A DNA stretch of 64,000 nt, taken from assembly GCA_037127255.1 (NCBI GenBank), contig JBANSL010000009.1, positions 3,344,001 through 3,408,000 of the forward strand, read 5' to 3'. Below are positions 23,103-32,988 of the stretch, piece by piece (positions within the stretch are counted from its first letter, which is position 1; the number at the start of each line of letters is the position of its first letter). The DNA is from Persicaria tinctoria. Lineage: Eukaryota; Streptophyta; Magnoliopsida; Caryophyllales; Polygonaceae. A model generated the notes under the pieces. It worked only from the letters and a program-made list of their open reading frames with translations, made no database searches and had not been told where the DNA came from. A program made the position numbers and the translations under genes.

Positions 23103-25500
23103 TCACCCACCTCTAAAAACAAGTCTCGTCCCCGAGACTAAAATCACTCTAAAAGATGGGGATGAAGTTTTAAATTGGTGAGTCCAAGGATCATGCCATT
23201 GATTCTGTAAGCATCTCATAGGGGTCCGTATGAGATCATCACAACACCCTTGACGTGATCATAACATTCTCGATTGGTCATAGCAAGTATGTGATATGGG
23301 CCTGTATCACACCCTTACCTCGACCTTTCGGCCACATTATAACTCGAAAAGCAATCATAGCGTCTCTACTGGGTCTTAGCAAGCATTCTATATGCGCCCC
23401 TATAAAATGCTTGTATCCACTTCGTGAGGCGTTATAATATAAGCCCGGGTGTAAAAATTCTCAAAAAGGGATTCCACAAGTGGAAAAGATTGGCCTCAAA
23501 ATCGTTGAAATTCTCGGTAACGTTTATTCTTTAAAATTTCAGGTAATTCCTTTTCGAACCGCTCAAAGTCTTCAAATAAGGCGTTTAACCAAGCAACTTT
23601 ACACCAAAACAAGTAAAATCCTTTCGATCAGAATTTCGTCAAAATCCTCCAAAACCAAATCAGTTTCTCGCATAACAATCAATCAAATTAAGAAGCTCAA
23701 AGGTGGAATCATCCACCTCTAAGGGCTAATCCCATATTTTCTTCCTAGTTTCCAGAATCAAATTAATCTATCAGTCTCAAATCAAGCAAGATTCACAAGC
23801 CATAATCAATGCATAACTACATAACCAATCGATCCTTAACGAGTACATCATACGACAAGTCTCAAACATATGCCAACACAGTGTCACAAGGTCACATCAA
23901 CATCTCCACATCATACTAAAGGTCCTAATATGCATCTATGCCAAAATGATTACACACATCTCGATATCACACCAAAGTCATAAAAGGTACCTCCTCACCA
24001 TAGAGTCAATGAATCAAAACTCATTCTCAACACATCAACACAACAAGTCATGCCGTTAAGATTCGGCAAAAAGGAAAGATCAACCAATATATCAATCATC
24101 AAGGTGTCACATGCTCGAAAGACATTACCGTAACCCATCACAATATCATATAACATTCATTTAGTAATTAGGCACCATTATCTTACATATACAAGTCATA
24201 TTAATACTCCAAGTCATATTCATCATTTAACATATCCCTAATCAGGCTTAATGACCATATAGCATAACATCATGCTTTCACATAATAATACATTATTATC
24301 TTATGTATCATGTCACAACATATCCTATCATGCTTCTAAAATAACATAACAGCATAAAAAAACATCAATACATCATGATAACACTTGTCACCATCAATTA
24401 GATTTCAATATTGCGTATCAACATGTAATGTCCTTCCATATCAGGTTTTATCATGGTCGTTATCTAACATCATGCAGTCAGATATAAATAAATCACAAAA
24501 TTAAGAAAATTCCTCACATCATACTAGTCAAAATAAAACACAACTCCCACTCTCAAGCCAAGATTAATCCTCTTCTAGACTCAACAACACTAACTTCAAC
24601 AAAATCCTCTGAAGAAACCCCAATTCATTTCAATACTCCAATCTAACCCCCCATTCCATCAAGCACTCTCACACACCATCCACCTCTAAGAACCCAACTC
24701 CTATCTCTAACTTCACACCCGAGAACCCTCTCATACTATATCCTCAAAACTCTCAAAAGTCATTCCCCACACTTCATATACTACTCAAGACATCACAAAC
24801 ATCATACCCTGCTAACCACATGGATCCCTCTCTCGCGTCTTACCTCGAAATACCATCGATCATCCTAACCGCCTAGAATTCTTTTACCACTCATCAACCA
24901 CTCCACAAGAGACCCCTCACCCACAAGTTCAAAGAGGAAGCAATCATGGACATTATTACACATAAGGACCACATCATATCAACTAGCATTTATATCAATA
25001 GCATCATTAGTTCAATATTAAACATTACAACTGTGTCGATAAATCTCAATTTACCGTCATGCTCAATCATTATTACAGTCATCATATATGCACGTAATCA
25101 AGTTAAGCTAGCAAGTTTCATCATAACCTTATCTAATAGACAATTCAGGTTTCTCAGCATTTGCAGTTCACATTTTATAGGTAACGAATGTAGATCATGC
25201 TTAGCAACTCAAGCATCAACACATCAAGACATCATGTACATTAGAACTGTAAGGCACCGAATCATATCATCGTAAACAATAGACAATCAGACAACAATTA
25301 TTACCAAGTCAGCACATCAACACATAAATGTCACCATCAAAGTAATGCAACATAGTTATCAACATATTCAGAAAGGTTAGCAATTCAAACGGATGATACT
25401 CCCGCCTGCAAGTCATATCGTACTCGATAGCCGCAATCCTCGAAACATACCTGTCCCACCAACACCGCCGATTATGAGGCTTGTGGGTTATGGGCCCACA
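23103..25500 (-). mobile_element. Internal tail of the long-LTR Gypsy element, truncated
   Basis: Just inside the LTR the minus strand reads GGGGACGAGACTTGT, then TTTTTAGAGGTGGGTGA. This matches the usual end of chromovirus-type pol (G-T-R-L-V-F-R-G-G then stop) followed by the LTR. Further right I find no protease, RT or integrase, only A/C-rich, CATCA-rich noncoding DNA. The stretch stops abruptly at about 25500, where the neighbouring Athila-like LTR starts mid-sequence. It is either a non-autonomous (LARD-like) element or a deletion product. Confidence 0.55.
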
Positions 25501-25502
25501 AG
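25479..25502. other. 10-bp perfect inverted repeat at an element junction
   Basis: GGCTTGTGGG and CCCACAAGCC are separated by only a few bases, exactly where the two retroelements meet. Confidence 0.7.
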
Positions 25503-26333
25503 CCTTAGAATATTTTCAAGCTTCCTCGGATCCTTCCTTCCGATTCCGCGAGCTGCTCCTCCCGCTGCCGCGAGCCCGTCTTTCCGCTGGAGCGAGTTGC
25601 CGAGTCTCCGTCGCCCTGGTGATTCTCGCTGGCAGCGACTTTTTCCGCGGCAGCGAGTGGCTCGCTGCAGCGAGTCCAGTCGCTGGCAGCGAATGCTGCC
25701 TGGTCGGCCGGGCTGACTCGACTCGCTGGCAGCGAACTCCATTCGCTGGCAGCGAGACATGCCGGCTCCTGGACATGCTCCGGATGACTCCACACACTGG
25801 CAGCGAGATCCCATTCGCTGGCAGCGAGTTCTGCTCAGGACACCTTCCCGCACGATGTTGCTGACATGATCCGCTGTAGCGGAAAGACATTCGCTGTCAG
25901 CGAAAATCCAACAGAACACCATCATGTAGATCTTCCAAAGAGCTTTCCAATGCATGCTCATATTAGTCGATCGGACATCCGAGGCCTTCGGAAAGTGCGT
26001 TACAAGTTCAGCTCGCCGAGCGGACAGCTTTCGCGACTCGCCCTCGTTTCCGCTCTTAGACCTCGATTTTGTACTCCGTTGCTCCTTAGGTTGTTCCATT
26101 CTCTTCGGGACTTCTTCCTTAAGCTCTCCCAAGTCTCGCCTTAGCCTTACTTAGCTCCGTTCCTCATGTTCTTTGCCTCGGATCTACGAATCTACATAAA
26201 ACCATCGAAATAGCGTAGATTCCGAACTTTTTCACAAAATGAATGCTAATCTAATTAACATTAAAACATGATTATATAACAATGAAATGCACCTAAACTA
26301 ACCTATAATGCCTATTGGAAACATGCCTTATCA
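25501..26333 (-). repeat. Athila-like 3' LTR, truncated to about 0.83 kb
   Basis: Nearly identical to 30403-31257 apart from a 24-bp duplication (CGCGAGCTACTCCTCCCGCT region) present only in the right copy and scattered substitutions. The other ~1 kb of the right LTR is absent here. It contains about nine copies of the palindromic TCGCTGGCAGCGA motif or close variants. Confidence 0.85.
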
Positions 26334-28476
26334 AACTCCCCTACACTTAACCTTTTGCTTGTCCTCAAGCAATACAAAAACAAGAGCAAAGCCATCATAC
26401 CACAAATATGATCTTCAAGCACTAACCTTGTCAAAAGCAACATCAAAGTGGAAGAGCCATGAACCTGAAAGCTAACATCCTAGCAAGTATATGAGCGATT
26501 CAAAGTCAAAGGTACATCTAGTCCAACCTCACCGGGATCATGTGTTTGCTCTCACTCTCATGTGTTTAGGCTTAAAAATGCAATCTCTCAACTCAATCCA
26601 AAATGCAAAAAGCTACATAGAAATTGACACATATATCACATATTCTCCACCGCGGATGCCATCACTTATAAGAAACATCAAGAGGTCTTTTTATCAAGGT
26701 TGTAATGGGGCTTGGTAAGGAATTTAAGGTAGGAAATACTTAGGCTTGTGGTGCTAAAAACCCGGGAAAAGGGATCCCTAAGAACAACCGGAAGAACATC
26801 AAAAACCAAATACTTCCAAAACCAAGATAACTCAAACTTTCACTCTTAAAACACTCAACAAAAGAACTTTCTCTCAACCATACATTTTTTTCCAACTCTC
26901 ACATACATAATGAAAATAAAAGGCTCTTTATTCATCTTTTTCTTTTTTCTTTTTCTTTTTTCCTCTTTTTTTTTCAATTTTTCTTTTCTAGAGCCAAAAA
27001 TACAATAATGCACAATGTGAGGAATAAAACCAAAATTACATAATAATCCACAACTCGTAACTCTCTTAGCAATATTTTCTTTTCCACTCAACCACATCAA
27101 TCATTCACCAACTCTAATCCTAATTCCCGGATTGGGTAAGGCTTATCATCGGCTAAGGATAAATTTTGTGGAGCTTCAAAGAAAAGGCTACGACTCAAAT
27201 TTGGCTACAAGAAAAGGACACATATGTAGGGTGGATATGGATAATAATATGGCTAAGAAAATCATGCATCTATCATTTGAAACTCATAAGCAATAGACAT
27301 ATAAATTCGGCCTCAAATATAGATAACAATGTCAATCTCAAGAGGTAAGTGCATAAGGAGAGTAAAATGTCACACAAGAAAGCAAAAGGGAATAAATATG
27401 ATGAAAATCCCTTATAAAGCCAAAATTTCTCACTAGGACAAGTTTTGTTGGATTTCAATAATGCCCAAGACAAAGAATCATACTTGCTCAATTGAACTAA
27501 CAAGTCATGCTCCCATAAAAATCATCTCAAGTATGTGACAAGGCTAGGCAATTCAATCATATTATGGAACATATATGGTAAAACTCATAAAAATAAAATA
27601 GAGGACAAACTAAGGCAAGATGGGTATTTGAAAAACACATATATGCAATGCATGATCTTTTTGGATTCTTTTTTTATTTTTTCTCAATTTTTTTTTCATT
27701 TTCCAATGCAATAAATGAACAAAAAATAAACATGAATCGATGAATAAAGTAACGACAAAATAAACATGAATGCATGAATTTATGAATGCAACCCTCCCCC
27801 ACACTTAAACTCTTCATTGTCCTCAATGAAAATCAAAGACAACAAATCATAAAAATATGAGAGAAAGAGGGTGAAGATCAAATAACTCACATTTTGGGAA
27901 AATTTTCGGCGGCGAAGACGACGAAGCTTGGAAGAAGAACGAGGAAGAACGACAATGACGAAGACTGAAGAACAACGAGCACGGATGAATGAAGATGACG
28001 AAGAATGAATAAGATGCGTTGCGACAAAAATGGACGAAGACTGGGCATGAGCCATGAGCGCGGTTGATCAAGCCGCAAGCGCGGCTAGTGCTAGCTCCGG
28101 ACACTGAGCATCGCTGCTGAATTCGCTGGCAGCGAGTTTTGGTTCGCTGGCAGCGGATGAAATCAGCTCCTATGACATCTGGGCGGCTGGACTCGCTGGT
28201 AGCGAATCATGATTCGCTGGCAGCGAATTGAGCCCAGATTCTCTATTCTTCGATCTTTTTTTTTTCCTGCATGGTTATCTCAAAAATATCCGAAAGCATC
28301 TATCTACCATATAGAATAATTAGGAAATTTCTAATTTATTAAACAACAAAACTAATTAAATAACTAGGAATTTAAATAACTAATTTAGGAAAACTAATTA
28401 CCTCGGGTTGCCTCCCGAGAAGCGTCATTGTTTATCGTCATAGACTCGACGGTTTATTTGCTCATGTGTTCAAGAC
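26334..28476. other. Athila-like noncoding interior
   Basis: No gene. On the minus strand it holds the polypurine tract GTAGGGGAGTT next to the 3' LTR and two copies of the GAGGACAA...AAGTGT motif. Four more palindromic CGCTGGCAGCG sites lie at about 28128-28227. Minus-strand CTTCTCGGGAGGCAACCCGA lies near 28405-28424, just after the ORF. Confidence 0.6.
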
Positions 28477-29259
28477 TCACTCGGACATCGCCAATGCCCT
28501 TTTTAGCAAATCAAACTCCGGTGCACACCATCTAGGTAGGCGAGCACCACATATGAAGAAGCCGAAGTCAAAAGATGTGGTGTTGAAGAAGGTCTCCAAC
28601 TCTTCATATGCTCGAGCGTGACTTCTCGTCGAGGGTATGTAGTACCACCAACACAGTTCCGCTGGTGGCTTGTTGAAGTAATGCTCCCAAGGATCTACAT
28701 ATTCACCAAAATCCACAAAAGTGTCAAAAATATCATTACCTTTCTCAAAAGCCACAGAAATCGGCTCCGGACTTGGTTCCTCAATAGGTGCGTTGGGGAT
28801 GATTTCTATTGGTGGAGTAGGTGCCAAAATACATGGTTCCTCAAGCGTGCACTCATGAGACTCCATGTCAAGGGGCATCGGGCTCTCTTCTCCATCTTCG
28901 AATGAACCATGGGTACTTGCGTCTTGGCTTTCTTCATGTATCACGCCCGCCATTGGTTTGAAAGGTAAGGGTGTGGATGCCAACATGTATTCTTCTTCCA
29001 CCTTTGCCATGTCACCCACACAAAGGAAAATATCCCACAATTCCGGCCAATCCAAACCATAAAAGCCTTCGTTTTTCAAAGATTGGGCGAATTCTCGTAT
29101 CTCGAGAAGCATGCCATCTTGAACGCAAAGTACTTGTTCTTTCAAATCATCTTGGATACCCCGTGAAGCACGGTCGTCCACTAACTCTTGCACTCTTGTG
29201 AGGTAATGGTGAAAGTATTCTCCTTGGTATTGCCATAACTTCAACTCCATTGCAAACAA
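28477..29259 (-). CDS. Hypothetical gag-like protein of the pol-less element
   Basis: A 260-residue open frame, starting about 100 bp downstream of the primer binding site, where gag belongs. The N-terminal third (motifs LWQYQGEYFHHYLTRVQEL and GLDWPELWDIF) is helical and vaguely recalls gag segments with an E-x-F-x-x-Y-x-x-R core. The middle is acidic and Pro-rich (EEPSPEP, PPIEIIPNAP). The C-terminus is aromatic and Cys-containing. There is no CCHC knuckle and no protease. I do not recognise a family with confidence. Its being open in a decayed region hints at recent activity or selection. Confidence 0.5.
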   Translation of the reverse strand: MFAMELKLWQYQGEYFHHYLTRVQELVDDRASRGIQDDLKEQVLCVQDGMLLEIREFAQSLKNEGFYGLDWPELWDIFLCVGDMAKVEEEYMLASTPLPFKPMAGVIHEESQDASTHGSFEDGEESPMPLDMESHECTLEEPCILAPTPPIEIIPNAPIEEPSPEPISVAFEKGNDIFDTFVDFGEYVDPWEHYFNKPPAELCWWYYIPSTRSHARAYEELETFFNTTSFDFGFFICGARLPRWCAPEFDLLKRALAMSE

Positions 29260-29358
29260 TTAGTAACGAGGTGTCGCGAACCGTAAGATAGGTCCAAGAC
29301 GGGGATAGCTATATATACAAATATTAATAAATACACAAAACAAAGAAATAAACTTGAC

Positions 29359-29376
29359 TCCCCGGCAACGGCGCCA
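29359..29376 (-). other. Primer binding site, Athila type
   Basis: The minus strand reads TGGCGCCGTTGCCGGGGA, the classic PBS of Athila and related Gypsy elements, 3 bp from the LTR end. Confidence 0.9.
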
Positions 29377-29379
29377 ATT

Positions 29380-31257
29380 TGACGGAGGGAAAGTCGTTGA
29401 TTCACCTCGCCAAAAATAATTCCCAAACGAACAAACTAGTATAGTATGCAAGTAAGGGGTCGAACCCTAGAGAATCAAGTATTTCTAAATATTGTGTATT
29501 TATCAATATAAAAAGAAACGATTTTTATGAATGAAAATAAAAGAAAATAATATTGAGAAAAGAAAATAAAGGATAGAAGAAAAGCGTTTCCACCTACAAG
29601 TTCTCGACTTTGGTTGGTTTTATTGATCATCGAATCCCTTTCAAGTTATTATCTTTTCCTACGAATTCCTCTCGTCTTGGTTTAAGTAGATTAAAAGTCC
29701 TACGAGTCCAATTAATCCCTTACACCTCAATGCAACCTTAACACGGTCAAGATTTAACAAAGAGATAGCAAATAGTCCCAAGAACTTGAGCATATAAATA
29801 CCACCAATTAAACACGGTAAATCAATGTTTAAGATATATGTCAACTCCCTACATAATCATGCTTCAAACACGGAATCCACAATCTTATGCGTGCTACTAC
29901 GGAAATAACACAAATACGAAAGTATTAAATCCTAGCAAGAAATCAATATTATCAAGGTAGCTAATCAAGATAACATCAATAACATAATCAATATCACACA
30001 AAGAAGTTGAAATAATTAAAGAGGAAAAATAACTTGAATTAGAAACTCACAAACCACCAACCAAGTCTCGAAAGTGTAGGCGGAAACTACAAAATTAGCC
30101 AAACACGGCTTACTTAAACTTTCTTCTCTTTAATGGTGATTTCTCTACTTGGAATTAATTTTAACTTAGCCTAGAACATCCTATTTATAAGCCTAATGTC
30201 TTCCATAAATAAGGTAAAAGATAGATAAACTAGATAGAAACTTCCTAAACAAACTAGATAGAAGATAGACTTTCCAAATTTAATTCAGCGTCAAATTCCG
30301 CTGGCAGCGAAAATTTCCGCTTGCAGCGAATGGCGTCAATCAAGCTCCTGTTGGATTTTCGCTACCACACTCGCTACCACACTCGCTGGCAGCGAATGTC
30401 CACGCCTTAGAATATTTTCAAGCTTCCTCGGATCCTTCCTTCCGCTTCCGCGAGCTACTCCTCCCGCTGTCGCGAGCTGCTCCTCCCGCTGCCGCGAGCC
30501 CGTCTTTCTGCTGGAGCGAGTTGCCGAGTCTCCGTCGCCCTGGTGATTCTCGCTGGCAGCGACTTTTTCCGCGGCAGCGAGTGGCTCGCTGCAGCGAGTC
30601 CAGTCGCTGGCAGCGAATGCTGCCTGGTCGGCCGGGCTGACTCGACTCGCTGGCAGCGAACTTCATTCGCTGGCAGCGAGATGTGCCGGCTCCTGGACAT
30701 GCTCCAGATGACTCCACACACTGGCAGCGAGATCCCATTCGCTGGCAGCGAGTTCTGCTCAGGACACCTTCCCGCACGATGTTGCTGACATGATCCGCTG
30801 TAGCGGAAAGACATTCGCTGTCAGCGAAAATCCAACAGAACACCATCATGTAGATCTTCCAAAGAGATTTCCAACTCATGCTCATATTAGTCGATCGGAC
30901 ATCCGAGGCCTCCGGAAAGTGCGTTACAAGTTCAGCTCGCCGAGCGGACAGCTTTCGCGACTCGCCCTCGTTTCCGCTCTTATACCTCGATTTTGTACTC
31001 CGTTGCTCCTTAGGTTGTTCCATTCTCTTCGGGACTTCTTCCTTAAACTCTCCCAAGTCTCGCCTTAGCCTTACTTAGCTCCGTTCCTCATGTTCTTTGC
31101 CTCGGATCTACGAATCTACATAAAACCATCGAAATAGCGTAGATACCCAACTTTTTCACAAAATGAATGCTAATCTAATTAACATTAAAACATGATTATA
31201 TAACAATGAAATGCACCTAAACTAACCTATAATGCCTATTGGAAACATGCCTTATCA
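29380..31257 (-). repeat. Athila-like 5' LTR, full length (1.88 kb)
   Basis: On the minus strand it starts TGATAAGGCATG at 31257 and ends CCGTCA at 29380, next to the PBS. Only 30403-31257 has a counterpart at the left end. Six or more CGCTGGCAGCG-type motifs lie between 30298 and 30400 and about nine more beyond. Confidence 0.8.
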
Positions 31258-31745
31258 ACCATCAACAACGGTTCCTACAAAAACTTTAAAATTGAGAGAG
31301 AAAAAAAAGCAAAATCTCTTAAAATTTACACTACAACTCCAATATCTTGTCTATTATATAAATTTTTATATTTATTATACACTATAATAAATTCATAATT
31401 TCATCATTTAATAAATCAAATTCAAATAACTTAACTAAATCAATAGGCAACAACCAATGAACAAATAGGTAGGCATTGGGAGGGATGAATGCATTTAATT
31501 TTACAAATTCTAACTCTTCCTCTAAATTTAGTGCGCTAAGAGCAAGCCCGACAACTTCTTTAAACTAGAAAAAAAAGGGGAGATTTTAGAGAAAATAAGC
31601 ATTTTTTTCTCTCCAACAGCTTCTCCAAACTCATCTAAAATAGAGAAATAGATGTAGAGAAGGAAAAAATCTCTAAATTTGAAGGAAGAAAAGTTGATCT
31701 CTATAATTTAATATTCACTTGTCCCTATATAGAATTTAATGATAC
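31258..31745. other. AT-rich flank, nothing recognised
   Basis: No gene. It contains MITE-like CCAACAGCTTCTCCAAACTC near 31615. It is the pre-insertion DNA of the Tat element and continues at 45957. Confidence 0.5.
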
Positions 31746-32470
31746 TGAAAAGCCTCGAAACGGAAGGCCACCATTTTTATGTGGGGCCCGGGAACCTCCT
31801 TGATGAAATTTACACCCTTCTCGACGGACTTACCTGACCCGCGCCGAAGGAATCGACGCGGCCCAACCTGTGCCGCGGGAAGTTAAGCTAATTTGTTTCA
31901 ATTACGAATTACGGTTCCCTGATCGAGTTTTCCCTAGACAATTTGGAAACCTAACTTGTTGTACCTGTCGTCGTTAAGAGTCTTGAGGCTTATGAATATC
32001 AACTCTTAATAGAATTTTATGCTAAAAGTAGACAGGTTTTACGTTCGCGGAGATAGATGTTAGCTCAGGATGTGTAATCTTTTCTTTTTGTCAGACTTCT
32101 CTTTCGCGTGTAATGGCTTCTTCCTCTTTTTTCTCCTGGTTTCAATCTATCTTAATCCGCTTTCTTTTCTTTCCTCCATTCTATTTTGTTTTCCAAAAAG
32201 TCCCCTTTTATGATGAAGTTTTTCTCTATTTATAGACTTTCGCCTCTCTTGCATGTCATGCCACGTGGCGTTCTTCTTTCAACACGTGTTATACTCGTGG
32301 GATGTGGGCATGATCGCCACGTACCTATTTTTTCCATCCGCGGACGACCTTTATGAGTAGTTTCTTTGACCTTCGTCCGCGGGTAGCAAAATCTTCTTGT
32401 TTCGCTTTTTACTTGATTTGTTTGGTACTTCTCGTGCTCTGACAGATGTTTCTTGGTCTTGGTTTAGTCA
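31746..32470 (-). repeat. Tat element 3' LTR
   Basis: Plus-strand start TGAAAAGCCTCGAAACGG, end GGTTTAGTCA. Same length as the right LTR, about 99% identical. It contains three TCCGCG sites. Confidence 0.95.
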
Positions 32471-32569
32471 CAGCTCCTCGGTCCGCGTTGATTATGTCTA
32501 GTAATTGATGCGGATCGATACTAAATATAAACATCTGTGATTTTGTTTCCGTTGTTGATTCTGATTGGG

Positions 32570-32690
32570 TTAATGGGCCTCTTTTTTGTTGAGTCACGGC
32601 CCAATTTGGGCCCATTGGGCCCATTAATGTTTGGAATTTCAAACGTCGGTAATTTTCCTATAAATTACCCTGTTCCTTTCACTTTTTCAC
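32570..32690 (+). promoter_or_regulatory. Promoter of the antisense gene: GGCCCA cluster and TATA
   Basis: Within 60 bp lie several TGGGCC/GGCCCA (site II-type) elements at about 32574, 32598, 32607 and 32616. A CTATAAATTA box follows at 32658-32667. Site II elements bind TCP factors and are common in genes of dividing cells. A leader intron from about 32814 (GTAATT) to 32986 (TTTTTAG) would bring the 5' UTR to the ATG at 32989. It lies just inside the 3' LTR and faces away from it. Confidence 0.65.
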
Positions 32691-32988
32691 CCACATTTGT
32701 CTGTTTCCACTTTTCACGATCTTTAATCTTTAACTTTGGTTTTCCGGCTGCGGTCTTCTAGGGTTCCGGCAGTTTGTTTTGAAGTTTCTGGTGCTTTCCT
32801 TCAATTTCCGTAAGGTAATTCTTTTTGTTCTTGGCTGTTCTTGAGTTTTCTTTGTTGAATTCTTTGATTTTTTATCCTTTGGATCGTAAATTTGGGTGTG
32901 GAATGGCTTCAGGGGTATTTTTCGGATGAAATTTTTCTTTGCGTTAGTAAAGGTTTTCGTACAATTTTCTTCTAGTTTCTTTTTAGAA

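Larger units (their letters stand above)
25501..31257 (-). mobile_element. Pol-less Athila-like Gypsy element, left LTR truncated
   Basis: The minus-strand order is 5' LTR (29380-31257), PBS (29359-29376), a 260-residue unrecognised ORF, noncoding DNA, polypurine tract (26334-26345) and a truncated 3' LTR (25501-26333). Two stretches near 26370 and 27810 read on the minus strand as GAGGACAA, then (A/G)AGTTTAAGTGT or AGGTTAAGTGTA with G-runs. This motif normally follows the coding region of Athila-type elements. No pol domain is present, so it depends on another element. Confidence 0.7.

Noticed and set aside
25488..26132. 214- and 212-codon minus frames in the two Athila-like LTR copies
   Set aside because: They lie wholly in LTR sequence and differ mainly where the repeats differ; they are explained by the CG-rich palindromic motif.
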